Translations under genes and position numbers: made by a program
The notes under the pieces: generated by a model
What the model was told of the DNA's origin: nothing
The model's database searches: none
Seen by the model: the letters and a program-made list of their open reading frames with translations, nothing else
Part shown: in pieces, positions 26,216-35,096 of the stretch
Layout of the letters: every line of letters begins with the position of its first letter
How positions within the stretch are numbered: the first letter of the stretch is position 1
DNA from: Mucilaginibacter corticis
GTDB taxonomy: Bacteria > Bacteroidota > Bacteroidia > Sphingobacteriales > Sphingobacteriaceae
DNA length: 64,000 bases
Assembly: GCF_007558865.1 (NCBI RefSeq)
Contig: NZ_VLPK01000004.1
Location: 310,001-374,000, forward strand
Direction: 5' to 3'

Positions 26216-26255
26216 TAGCTTTGATCTTTACTTATCTTTGTAAAGATCAAAGCTA
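26216..26255. promoter_or_regulatory. 16-bp perfect inverted repeat upstream of the FGE gene
   Basis: TAGCTTTGATCTTTAC at 26216-26231 and its exact complement at 26240-26255 are separated by 8 bases. No T tract follows. It lies 47 bases after the desaturase stop and 36 bases before the FGE start, so it may be an operator, or a hairpin ending the upstream operon. Confidence 0.6.
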
Positions 26256-26291
26256 CCGGTAAAGTGATCGGGTAAAATACATCCCCTTAAA

Positions 26292-27464
26292 ATGAAAACA
26301 CAATTACTCAGGTTCTCTAATTTACTGTTGATTTCTTTTTCACTGCTCACAGCGGCCTGCCATGAAAAAAGCAAACCGGTTGTAGCAATAGCAACAGGCA
26401 AACCTGTTGTGGTTAATACCACTCAAAAACCGGCTATATGCTGCGAATCAAACATACCTAACAGGTATGCACCCTCATTCCAGGTAAAGAATGTCAGTTT
26501 GCCCAGCGTTCCGGTAAAACCGGCAGCTAATCATGATAAAATGGTTTGGATCCCGGCAGGTACTTTTCAGATGGGTGGCGATAATAAACAGGCGCAACCT
26601 GACGAATATCCCAAGCATAAAGTAACTGTCAATGGCTTTTGGATGGATGCCACTGAAGTAACCAATGAACAATTTGCACGTTTTGTAATAGCTACAGACT
26701 ATGTAACCACTGCCGAAAAAAAGCCCGATTGGGAAGTGCTTAAAAAACAAGTACCACCAGGCACACCCAAGCCGCCTGATAGTGTATTGGTTGCCGCCTC
26801 GTTAGTGTTTGTACCTGCAAAAACCAAGATAGAACTGAACGATTATGCGCAATGGTGGAGTTGGAAAAAAGGTGCCAACTGGCGGCATCCGCAAGGGCCG
26901 GGCAGTAATATAAAAGGAAAAGAAAAATACCCGGTTGTACATGTGTCTTATTACGATGCGCTTGCCTATTGCAAATGGGCACATAAACGTTTACCTACCG
27001 AAGCCGAGTGGGAATGGGCAGCACGAGGGGGATTGAACAATAATATATATCCCTGGGGTAACGAACCCGTAAATACCGGTAAACCCAAAGCCAATACCTG
27101 GGATGGGGCGTTCCCATATAAGAACACACTTAATGATAAATTTTACTTTACAGCACCTGTAAGCTCATTTGCACCTAATGGTTATAAATTATATGATATG
27201 GCCGGTAACGTATGGGAGTGGTGTGCCGATTATTATAACTATAAATATTACAGCACGCTTAATCCGCAGGGCGTAAGTAACCCGCAAGGGCCTTCAAAAT
27301 CGTATGATCCTGATGAGCCTTTGGTTACCAAACGCGTTGTGCGCGGGGGCTCTTTTTTATGTAATGACAGCTATTGCTCAGGCTACAGGGTAGCCCGCAG
27401 GATGAAAACCAGCGAGGATAGCGGCATGGAACACCTGGGTTTTAGGTGCGTGCAAAATAATTAA
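26292..27464 (+). CDS. Formylglycine-generating enzyme (sulfatase-modifying), lipoprotein
   Basis: A 390-residue FGE-family protein with a lipoprotein signal (lipobox TAAC, Cys23). The FGE-sulfatase domain runs from about 83 to the end: MVWIPAGTFQMGG, EVTNEQFARFV, RLPTEAEWEWAARGG, GNVWEWCADYY and RVVRGGSFLCNDSYCSGYR. Both catalytic cysteines of true FGEs are present (Cys357 and Cys362), and GFRC closes the domain. It oxidises the active-site Cys of sulfatases to formylglycine. Export fits a role on periplasmic sulfatases, and two Cys-type sulfatases lie downstream at 33220 and 35900. It lies between the two poly-Cys-led operons and has normal sulfur amino-acid content. Confidence 0.9.
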   Translation: MKTQLLRFSNLLLISFSLLTAACHEKSKPVVAIATGKPVVVNTTQKPAICCESNIPNRYAPSFQVKNVSLPSVPVKPAANHDKMVWIPAGTFQMGGDNKQAQPDEYPKHKVTVNGFWMDATEVTNEQFARFVIATDYVTTAEKKPDWEVLKKQVPPGTPKPPDSVLVAASLVFVPAKTKIELNDYAQWWSWKKGANWRHPQGPGSNIKGKEKYPVVHVSYYDALAYCKWAHKRLPTEAEWEWAARGGLNNNIYPWGNEPVNTGKPKANTWDGAFPYKNTLNDKFYFTAPVSSFAPNGYKLYDMAGNVWEWCADYYNYKYYSTLNPQGVSNPQGPSKSYDPDEPLVTKRVVRGGSFLCNDSYCSGYRVARRMKTSEDSGMEHLGFRCVQNN

Positions 27465-27493
27465 TTAATATTCACTTATTTTTTCAAATAAAG

Positions 27494-27525
27494 TTTGCAC
27501 AGAGTCAATTAATTAACTATAATTG
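27494..27525 (+). promoter_or_regulatory. Probable promoter of the sulfatase/SusCD operon leader
   Basis: TTTG at 27494-27497 and TATAATTG at 27518-27525 are 20 bases apart. The pair matches TTTG-N19-TAnnTTTG with one mismatch and one extra spacer base. Transcription would start near 27531, leaving a leader of about 390 bases ahead of susC. Confidence 0.5.
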
Positions 27526-27566
27526 CAACTTAATCTATAGGATTAGTAGACAATAAAATATAAAAC

Positions 27567-27659
27567 GTGAAAACACACGCTACCCACCCAATAAACATGA
27601 AAATAATGGCGCTTTATTTTAACGGCGCTGCACACATGTCATACTGTTGTTGTTATTAA
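27567..27659 (+). CDS. Poly-cysteine leader peptide (20 or 30 residues, ends YCCCY)
   Basis: A short frame ends Met-Ser-Tyr-Cys-Cys-Cys-Tyr-stop, with three TGT codons in a row. ATG 27597 gives 20 residues; an in-frame GTG at 27567 gives 30. It lies about 260 bases upstream of susC, downstream of a plausible promoter, and is followed by several potential hairpins. The ending matches the leader at 24674-24748 (YCCC) although the rest of the two peptides is little alike, as expected if only the Cys codons matter. By analogy with poly-Cys leaders in mycobacteria it could make expression of the sulfatase operon depend on cysteinyl-tRNA supply. This is inference. Confidence 0.65.
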   Translation: MKTHATHPINMKIMALYFNGAAHMSYCCCY

Positions 27660-27922
27660 TTGTCAGCTGGTATCAGCGTTTTAAACCCTGCGGCCTTTAG
27701 TGGGCAGGAAGATCTCTAAAACTTTATGTAACTCAAATCATCGTCCCCCCCTAAAGGTGATGCTGCTTAATACAACAGGAGGCAATATGAAAAAATAAAT
27801 ACATACCCTACAATAAATAAGGGAAAAAGCATTTGCTCTTTCCCCATCACTTAAAACAACGAAACAGGTCTCAATTGGCGTTGCTCCTGTTTCAATTATG
27901 TCATTTTAAACAAATCAAAGTT
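27660..27922 (+). promoter_or_regulatory. Attenuator-like leader with competing hairpins before susC
   Basis: After the poly-Cys stop, CCTGC (27687-27691) can pair with GCAGG (27704-27708). The segment between and beside them, CCTTTAGTGGG (27694-27704), can instead pair at 10 of 11 positions with CCCCCTAAAGG (27747-27757), so the two structures exclude each other. Further on, a GGGAAA/TTTCCC hairpin (27821-27845) and a perfect GAAACAGG/CCTGTTTC stem (27861-27893) stand just before the susC start. An unusual strong AGGAGG at 27777-27782 precedes a three-residue ORF (MKK-stop at 27787). The layout fits attenuation, but no classical T-tailed terminator is obvious. Confidence 0.5.
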
Positions 27923-30900
27923 ATGCAAAATATTGCAAAATTTGACTGGGCCTATACTTTGCCCCCGGTTAAACCCATCTTTACACCCGTAAAGATCTTA
28001 TTACTGCTGTTGCTCTTCCTGCCTTTTATTTCATTTGGACAAGAAAGCGAGGCAACTGTTAATTCAAAGCTTTTTGGCCGTGTTTTAGACGCGACAACTA
28101 AAGAACCGCTTCCCGGTGCTACAGTTAAAATTGAAGGAACCACACACGCGGTATCAACCGACCTACAGGGTAAATTTAATTTTGTTACCGCGCAAAAATT
28201 CCCTTACAAGCTGATCATAACGTACATCGGTTACGAGCAGCAAGAGCTTGAAGTTGACGGCAGCCCTGTGGAGATTTTGTTAAAAGAAGCCGGCGGACAG
28301 TTAAACGACGTAGTGGTTGTAGGTTACGGTACGCAAAAACGTAAAGACATCACTGGTTCTGTGGCATCAGTACCGGTAATAGCGCTGCAGCAACCTGCAG
28401 CCTCGCTTGACAAGGCTTTACAGGGAACCATCTCGGGTATACAGGTTACGCAAGCTACCGGCCAGCCGGGCGCGGGTGTTACCGTTCAGATCCGTGGTGT
28501 AAACTCTGTTAACGCTGTTGCCGAGCCTTTGTACGTTATTGATGGTTTCCCAACCTCTAACAGCAATTCGCTTACCGATGCAGGTGTTACCAACGGGCCA
28601 AAGATCAATCCGCTATCTTTTATTAATAATGCCGATATAGAAAGCATTGAGGTTTTAAAGGATGCGTCAGCAACCGCTATTTATGGTACACGTGGTGCCA
28701 ACGGCGTAATTATTATCACCACAAAAAAGGGAAAGTCGGGCGTATCGTCAATAAATTATGATGGCAGCATAGGCTGGCAAAACGTTACCAAAAAAATATC
28801 GCTTTTAAATACCGACCAATGGGAGTCTCTAAGAAATGATGCTTTGGTTAACAGTGGTAAAACCGCACAAACAGATGCTGTACTAAACCCATACAATGTT
28901 AATACTGACTGGCAGGGGGCAGCATTCAGACAGGCTATGTCAGAAAATCACAGCCTTTCTATTTTGTCAGGTACAGATAGAACTCGTATTGCATTTTCAG
29001 GTAATTACCTTAAACAGGACGGTATATTGAACAACACTAACTTTAAGCGTATTTCAGGTCGTTTAAATGTTGAACACAATTACAATGATAACCTAAAGCT
29101 TACTGCCTTTGTTACAGGCGCACATACCGAAGCGCAGGTAGCCCCGCAAGGTGTTGTTCCGGCTATACTTTTAATGACACCAACTACCCCGATTTATAAT
29201 GCCGACGGAACTTTCTTTTTAAAGAATATTTATGAAGGTGTGTATGGTAACCCTATTAACACCCTTTACAATCAGCTCAATCAAACCACTACCAACCGCA
29301 TATTAGGTAATTTTGCTGCCGATTACAAAATTTCTAAAGACCTTACAGCAAGAGTATTATTTGGTGTAGACATTATTGATAACAAGCAGAACCGCTATCT
29401 TCCTTCTACCGTTTATGAGGGGTCAGGCTTTGGCGGTATTGGCGAAGTGGGCAGTTTATTTTCAACCAACTGGCTAAATGAAAATACCCTGACTTACAAA
29501 AAACAGATCGGCAAAAATTCGATCAATGTTTTGACGGGATTTACTCAACAAGCATTTAAAGGCGAAGGCGCAATTGCCGGCTCGTACGGATTTGTGAGCG
29601 ACTATAGCGCGTACAACAATTTAGGTTCTGGTAACAATACATCTATAAACACAAGCGGTTTTGCAGTAGCACCTTCGTCATCATTAAATTCCTGGGCGCT
29701 TAAATCATACTTAGCAAGGGTAAACTATGGTTATGATGACAGGTATCTGGTAACCCTTACCTTACGCACAGACGGTTCATCTAAGTTTGCCCCGGGCCAT
29801 CAGTGGGCATCATTCCCGTCAGCTGCGTTTGCCTGGAATGCTTCAAGCGAGGATTTTGTTAAGGATATTAACTGGCTTAGCCAGTTAAAGCTGCGCGTTA
29901 GCGCGGGTAGCACCGGTAACAGTGATATCCCTGCTTACCAATCATACTCGCAATTAGGTTCTTACCGTTATAATTTTGGTAATACCACTGTTATAGGATT
30001 TGCACCTAATAGTTTATATAACCCTAACCTAACCTGGGAAAAAACAGCACAGTACGACTTAGGTTTGGACTTCGGTATATTAAAAAACCGTATCAGTTTT
30101 GTAGCCGATGTTTACTACAAAAAAACCACTAATCTGCTTTTATACCTGCCATTACCTGCAACAAGCGGTTTGACAATTATTACCAACACTGCTATTACCA
30201 ACCCGCAACAGTATGAAAACGTAGGTGCTGTAGAGAACAAGGGTTTTGAGTTTAATATCAACTCGCATAACCTTGTTGGCGCTTTTCAATGGAATACCAA
30301 CCTGGTGTTTGCTCTTAACCGCAACAAGGTACTTAGCCTTGGCGGTAACGGTGTAAATCAATTTATACCTGATTCATCATTGCCATCTATCTTAAAGGTA
30401 GGCCAGCCAATAGGATCATTCATCGGATACAAAACCAATGGCCTAATCAAAGCAGGAGAAACAGCTTTAACTCCTGCTGCAAACACCTCACCAGGCGGCC
30501 AGGCTTATGTTGATTTTAACGGCGACGGAAAAATTACCCAGGCGGCAGATAGGACTATATTGGGCAACGCGCAACCTAAATTTACAGGTGGCATAACCAA
30601 TACCTTTAATTATAAAGGCGTTGACCTATCCGTATTTCTGCAAACCTCATACGGAAACAAAATATATAACCAACAAAGAGCTGTGCTTGAGTTGGGTACA
30701 GGTTATACCAATGCAACAACCACTTTGTTGAACAGATGGACCCCTACAAACACCAATACTGATGTACATAGCGCATTCCAGGATCCGGCTGCTACTATTT
30801 CTGACCGTTTTGTTGAGGACGGATCATATCTGAGGTTAAAGAACCTGACCATAGGTTACACCTTCCCGCAATCACTTGTAAAAAAGGCTACTATCAAGAA

Positions 30901-31066
30901 AGTACGTGTGTACCTAAGCGGAGAAAATTTACTTACCTGGACAAAATACACCGGTTACGATCCTGAAGTAAGCAGCAACGAACAATCGTCAATAACATTA
31001 GGAGTTGATAACGGCGCTTACCCTAACAGCAAAACTGTTGTGGCAGGGGTTTCCTTATCGCTTTAA
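27923..31066 (+). CDS. SusC-like TonB-dependent outer-membrane transporter, sulfur-poor
   Basis: ATG 27923 gives 1,047 residues with a signal peptide (ILLLLLLFLPFISFGQ). A carboxypeptidase-like domain (FGRVLDATTKEPLPGATVKI) precedes the TonB-box/plug region (DVVVVGYGTQKRKDITGSV) and the SusC signature (DASATAIYGTRGANGVIIIT). The barrel follows to the C-terminal VVAGVSLSL. It imports a ligand captured by the SusD partner encoded next. Oddly, I count no cysteine and only three methionines in the whole protein, whereas the other SusC here (42586-45729, same length) has 11 Met and 1 Cys. With the poly-Cys leader and the sulfatase in the operon, a sulfate ester or other organosulfur compound is the likely cargo. 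Confidence 0.9.
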   Translation: MQNIAKFDWAYTLPPVKPIFTPVKILLLLLLFLPFISFGQESEATVNSKLFGRVLDATTKEPLPGATVKIEGTTHAVSTDLQGKFNFVTAQKFPYKLIITYIGYEQQELEVDGSPVEILLKEAGGQLNDVVVVGYGTQKRKDITGSVASVPVIALQQPAASLDKALQGTISGIQVTQATGQPGAGVTVQIRGVNSVNAVAEPLYVIDGFPTSNSNSLTDAGVTNGPKINPLSFINNADIESIEVLKDASATAIYGTRGANGVIIITTKKGKSGVSSINYDGSIGWQNVTKKISLLNTDQWESLRNDALVNSGKTAQTDAVLNPYNVNTDWQGAAFRQAMSENHSLSILSGTDRTRIAFSGNYLKQDGILNNTNFKRISGRLNVEHNYNDNLKLTAFVTGAHTEAQVAPQGVVPAILLMTPTTPIYNADGTFFLKNIYEGVYGNPINTLYNQLNQTTTNRILGNFAADYKISKDLTARVLFGVDIIDNKQNRYLPSTVYEGSGFGGIGEVGSLFSTNWLNENTLTYKKQIGKNSINVLTGFTQQAFKGEGAIAGSYGFVSDYSAYNNLGSGNNTSINTSGFAVAPSSSLNSWALKSYLARVNYGYDDRYLVTLTLRTDGSSKFAPGHQWASFPSAAFAWNASSEDFVKDINWLSQLKLRVSAGSTGNSDIPAYQSYSQLGSYRYNFGNTTVIGFAPNSLYNPNLTWEKTAQYDLGLDFGILKNRISFVADVYYKKTTNLLLYLPLPATSGLTIITNTAITNPQQYENVGAVENKGFEFNINSHNLVGAFQWNTNLVFALNRNKVLSLGGNGVNQFIPDSSLPSILKVGQPIGSFIGYKTNGLIKAGETALTPAANTSPGGQAYVDFNGDGKITQAADRTILGNAQPKFTGGITNTFNYKGVDLSVFLQTSYGNKIYNQQRAVLELGTGYTNATTTLLNRWTPTNTNTDVHSAFQDPAATISDRFVEDGSYLRLKNLTIGYTFPQSLVKKATIKKVRVYLSGENLLTWTKYTGYDPEVSSNEQSSITLGVDNGAYPNSKTVVAGVSLSL

Positions 31067-31094
31067 TTTTTAAATCAGTACAAATTTTTCGATC

Positions 31095-32690
31095 ATGAAA
31101 AAAGTAAAATACCTTATATTATTAGCAAGCCTTGGGGCTGCTTCATGCGCCAAGCTTGGAGAAAACCCTAAGTCATTTATACCTGCCAGCCAGTTTTACA
31201 AAACCCAAGCTGATGCTGTTGCGGCGGTAACCGCGGTGTATTCGTTACTAAACGCCGGATCAAATACCATACAGACACCTTATAATACTTTGTTTAACAC
31301 GGGCATGGATTTTATGGCTGATGATGAAGCTCCCGGACCGGGTGCAACCAATGCCGATGTTCGCTCGCAAGCTGTATTGGGGCATGCTTCATCCGGTTTG
31401 CGCATCTTACAGATTTGGCAGCAGCACTATGCGGCTATAAAAAAAGCCAATATTGCTATTGATACCATACCATCCATCAAATTTGACGCCACATTAAATA
31501 AACGTTTAATTGCCGAGTCTAAATTTTTACGCGCACTATTTTATTTTAACCTGGTGCGTTTATATGGCGATGTGCCTTTGGTATTGCATGATCAAACGTC
31601 TATTAAACTGTCAGATTTGCAAGTACCGCGTACTGCATCGGCCACTGTTTACGCGCAAATTGAAAAGGATCTTACCGAGGCGACTGCCGATTTACCCACC
31701 TCATATTCAGGTGCTGACGTTGGCCGTGCAACCTCGGGTGCCGCGCAATCTATTTTGGCAAAGGTTTATCTTACCGAGCGTAAATGGCAACAGGCCGCTA
31801 CAACAGCTTTAGGTGTAATCAATGGCCCTTATGGCTATGACCTGTTTACTAATTACGCTGATGCATTTCTGCCGGCTACAAAGAACGGCAAAGAGCATAT
31901 TTTCTCAGCTCAATTTAAATCAAACTCTCAAGGTCAGGGTAATAACCAGGCTCCGCGTTCTGTACTTACCGGTATCCCGGGTATTACAGCATCGTATGCA
32001 GACCAGGTAACATTTTACACAGTGCCCGATGTCTCAAAACCTGATGGCAAAGATCACTTCTTTAGTGTATATAAATTGTACCCTGCACAGGATAAGCGTA
32101 AAGGCGAAACCTTCGTAACCCGTTTCTTAAGCCCGTCAAATGGTAAATATTACGGTAAGTTAAACGACCCGTCTATCCCGCTTGATTCAGTTCCATTTTT
32201 TAATAAATATTGGGATCCAAGTGTTGTGGGTAACCTGTCAGAGTCAAGTGCGAACGTATCAATTATCCGTTTTTCGGATGTGCTACTGATCCACGCCGAG
32301 GCAGAAAACGAACTGAACGGTCCTACGCCCGCGGCTTATACTTCATTAAACAGGGTAAGACAGCGTGCCGGCTTATCTGCATTGCCTGATGCGGTATCAG
32401 GTACATTAACTCAAAATCAGTTAAGAAAAGAAATATACCTTGAGCGCCGTCTTGAGTTTGTATTTGAATACCAGCGTTGGTTTGACCTGATCAGGGAGCG
32501 CGACGATAATGACAACGGTATATTGGAATCCAGTTTATTGACGGTAGGTAAAACTAACGTTTCAAAGGGTACAATAAGTTCTATCATTATTAACGGTAAG
32601 CCGGTGTCAAATAAATTCTACCTGTTCCCTATCCCTCAGCAGGAAATTGACAACAGTAACGGCAAGCTTGTACAAAATCCTGGCTGGTAA
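31095..32690 (+). CDS. SusD-like substrate-binding lipoprotein, sulfur-poor
   Basis: A 531-residue surface lipoprotein (MKKVKYLILLASLGAASC, lipobox ASC) of the SusD/RagB family. Tetratricopeptide-like helices include AESKFLRALFYFNLVRLYGDVPLV and the C-terminal RRLEFVFEYQRWFDLIR, ending in the usual NPGW. It forms the lid on the SusC transporter encoded 28 bases upstream. I count three methionines and one cysteine, the acylated Cys itself, which is far below the 14 Met and 2 Cys of the other SusD in the window. Ligand specificity cannot be read directly; operon context points to a sulfated compound. Confidence 0.9.
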   Translation: MKKVKYLILLASLGAASCAKLGENPKSFIPASQFYKTQADAVAAVTAVYSLLNAGSNTIQTPYNTLFNTGMDFMADDEAPGPGATNADVRSQAVLGHASSGLRILQIWQQHYAAIKKANIAIDTIPSIKFDATLNKRLIAESKFLRALFYFNLVRLYGDVPLVLHDQTSIKLSDLQVPRTASATVYAQIEKDLTEATADLPTSYSGADVGRATSGAAQSILAKVYLTERKWQQAATTALGVINGPYGYDLFTNYADAFLPATKNGKEHIFSAQFKSNSQGQGNNQAPRSVLTGIPGITASYADQVTFYTVPDVSKPDGKDHFFSVYKLYPAQDKRKGETFVTRFLSPSNGKYYGKLNDPSIPLDSVPFFNKYWDPSVVGNLSESSANVSIIRFSDVLLIHAEAENELNGPTPAAYTSLNRVRQRAGLSALPDAVSGTLTQNQLRKEIYLERRLEFVFEYQRWFDLIRERDDNDNGILESSLLTVGKTNVSKGTISSIIINGKPVSNKFYLFPIPQQEIDNSNGKLVQNPGW

Positions 32691-32705
32691 AAACAACAAG
32701 ATCAT

Positions 32706-33182
32706 ATGAAAAAGCTAAGCATTTTATTGATAGGCATAATCGGGCTATTGGGTTCCGTTTATGCGCAGAAGAGTGTAATAAATTCAGGTTCGCACCAAAT
32801 TGACCCTAAGGTAAAAGTTGAAGTAATTAAAGTATTAGACCAATACCTGGCCGCTTTTAATGCCCGTGACCTTGACGCGTGGGAGCGTACCTACCAGTTT
32901 CCGCATTACAGACTGGCAGGTGGCAAAGTTACCGTCCTTGAAAAAGCAGGGCTGCGTGATCCTAAGAAAGTTTTTGGCGAGCTACAAAAACAAGGCTGGG
33001 ATCATAGCAAATGGGATCACCGCAACATTGTACAGGCATCAGCAGATAAGGTACACGTGGATACCGAGTTTACCCGTTATCGTGCCGATGGCAGCGTAAT
33101 TGGCCATTATGAATCGCTCTATATTCTTACCAAAGAAAATGGAAAATGGGGCATAAAATTCAGATCGAGCTACGCAGATTAA
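32706..33182 (+). CDS. Secreted NTF2/SnoaL-like protein, sulfur-poor
   Basis: A 158-residue exported protein (signal MKKLSILLIGIIGLLGSVYAQ). The mature part has the cone-shaped NTF2-like pattern: KVLDQYLAAFNARDLDAWERTY, then alternating strands ending HYESLYILTKENGKWGIKFR. Such domains bind small hydrophobic ligands or act as isomerases or lyases; the specific role is unknown. The only methionine is the start and there is no cysteine. It sits 15 bases after susD and 37 before the sulfatase gene, so it belongs to the operon and may handle the sulfatase substrate or product. Confidence 0.8.
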   Translation: MKKLSILLIGIIGLLGSVYAQKSVINSGSHQIDPKVKVEVIKVLDQYLAAFNARDLDAWERTYQFPHYRLAGGKVTVLEKAGLRDPKKVFGELQKQGWDHSKWDHRNIVQASADKVHVDTEFTRYRADGSVIGHYESLYILTKENGKWGIKFRSSYAD

Positions 33183-33219
33183 TAACTAAGTCGAAAAAAT
33201 ACTAAAAACATTACTTATC

Positions 33220-35067
33220 ATGATAAACTTAAAAAAACATCGCAACAAAATAAGGCTGTTCCTAACAGTGATTGGGGTAAGCGGCCTGCAAAGCGTAAAC
33301 GCGCAAAATGCCCAGCCATACCAGGGTGTTGTTGGCAAAACCCTTAACGACTCGAAAGAATGGTGGCCTGAAACCGTAAAAGCACCTAAAGGCGCACCAA
33401 ACGTAGTATGGATCATCCTGGACGACGTTGGCTTTGGCGCTACCAGTACTTTTGGCGGCATCATCAAAACCCCAAACTTTGATACATTGGCTAATAATGG
33501 CTTGCGTTACACCAATTTTCATACCGCGGGTATTTGCGCGCCTACACGGTCGGCATTATTAACCGGGCGTAACCACCATTACGTACATGAGGGCGGATTT
33601 TCGCACGTGAATATGTCGGCAGGGTTTCCGGGATATGACGGGCGCATTCCATCAGACAAGGGCACCATTGCCGAGATTCTGCGCGAGAACGGCTACAATA
33701 CATTTGCCGTTGGTAAATACGGTTTAACACCTGACGAAGAGGCCACGGATGCCGGCCCGTTTGACCATTGGCCAACCGGAAAGGGCTTTGACCATTTCTT
33801 CGGATTTTTAGGCTCAGCTACCGATCAGTATAAGCCTGATCTGGTTGAAGATAATGCGCACGTTACCCCGGACGGTCGTCATTTAAATGAGCAGATCACT
33901 GATAAAGCCATTAGCTATATCACAAGGCAGCATAAAGTAGCGCCTGACAAACCTTTCTTCCTGTACTATGCGCCGGGCGCAACCCACTCGCCGCACCAGG
34001 TTGCTAAAGAATGGAGCGATCTGTACAAAGGCCAGTTTGATTCGGGCTGGGATGATTTCAGGGAAAAAGTAATAGCCAATCAAAAACGCCTGGGCATTAT
34101 ACCGGCTAACGCTAAACTGCCTGATCGTAATACCCGTATCCCTGCATGGAAATCATTATCGCCTAATGAAAGAAAACTTTACGCCCGCTTTATGGAAGTT
34201 TATGCCGGTTACCTGACCTATACAGATCATGAAGTAGGTCGTCTGGTAAATTACTTAAAACAAAGCGGACAGTTAGACAATACTTTGGTATTTGTAATAC
34301 TTGGCGATAACGGAGCAAGTAAAGAGGGGACGCTTCACGGTGTGATCAAACCTAAAACAAACTCGGCTAAATTGGTAACAGAAGGCGCTTACCTTAAAAC
34401 AAATTTAGAGGATATTGATGATATTGGTACGCCACAGGCATCAACCAACTATCCGCTGGGCTGGGCACAGGCTGCCAACACGCCGTTTAAATACTGGAAA
34501 CAAGATGCCAACTCAGAAGGCGGCACCCGCAACCCGCTAATCGTTTATTATCCAAAAGGGATAAAGGATAAAGGTACCATCCGTACACAATACGGTCATG
34601 TTATTGATGTATTGCCAACCACGCTTGAATATCTGCATATCCAACTGCCTGAATCTATAAGAGGCATTAAACAGGATACTTTACAGGGTACCTCATTGGT
34701 TTATTCTTTCGATAACGCCAACGCGCCGTCAAAACATACTCTGCAGCATTATTACATTTTTGGCTCGCGGTCTATTTACAGCAATGGCTGGAAAGCAGAG
34801 GCCGCCCACCATCCGGATAACGTAGAGCTGGGCGATTTTACAGTTGGACAGACAGTACCCGACAAAAGCTTTGACGACGATGTATGGGAACTGTATAACC
34901 TGAACGACGACTTTAATGAGCGCATTGACCTGGCTAAAAAATATCCTGAGAAATTAAAGGAATTGAAGGCTGTGTTTGATGCACAAGCTAAAAAGAACCA
35001 CCTGTACCCATTTATCGACTGGTATGATGTATATCATTTAAGGATCCATCAGAATTATAAAAAATAG
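33220..35067 (+). CDS. Cys-type arylsulfatase, exported, sulfur-poor
   Basis: A 615-residue sulfatase with an N-terminal signal (IRLFLTVIGVSGLQSVNAQ). The metal-binding opening is NVVWIILDDVGFGATSTFGG. The active-site signature is Cys106-Ala-Pro-Thr-Arg followed by SALLTGR, so Cys106 should become formylglycine, presumably through the FGE encoded at 26292. Later motifs VGKYGLTPDE, VILGDNGASKEG and the C-terminal DDVWELYNLNDD are family-typical of arylsulfatase-like S1 enzymes. It frees sulfate from organic esters. I count three methionines and exactly one cysteine, the catalytic one. It is the fourth gene of the sulfur-poor operon. Confidence 0.9.
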   Translation: MINLKKHRNKIRLFLTVIGVSGLQSVNAQNAQPYQGVVGKTLNDSKEWWPETVKAPKGAPNVVWIILDDVGFGATSTFGGIIKTPNFDTLANNGLRYTNFHTAGICAPTRSALLTGRNHHYVHEGGFSHVNMSAGFPGYDGRIPSDKGTIAEILRENGYNTFAVGKYGLTPDEEATDAGPFDHWPTGKGFDHFFGFLGSATDQYKPDLVEDNAHVTPDGRHLNEQITDKAISYITRQHKVAPDKPFFLYYAPGATHSPHQVAKEWSDLYKGQFDSGWDDFREKVIANQKRLGIIPANAKLPDRNTRIPAWKSLSPNERKLYARFMEVYAGYLTYTDHEVGRLVNYLKQSGQLDNTLVFVILGDNGASKEGTLHGVIKPKTNSAKLVTEGAYLKTNLEDIDDIGTPQASTNYPLGWAQAANTPFKYWKQDANSEGGTRNPLIVYYPKGIKDKGTIRTQYGHVIDVLPTTLEYLHIQLPESIRGIKQDTLQGTSLVYSFDNANAPSKHTLQHYYIFGSRSIYSNGWKAEAAHHPDNVELGDFTVGQTVPDKSFDDDVWELYNLNDDFNERIDLAKKYPEKLKELKAVFDAQAKKNHLYPFIDWYDVYHLRIHQNYKK

Positions 35068-35096
35068 ATTTTATGAAACGGTTAACAATTAGACCC

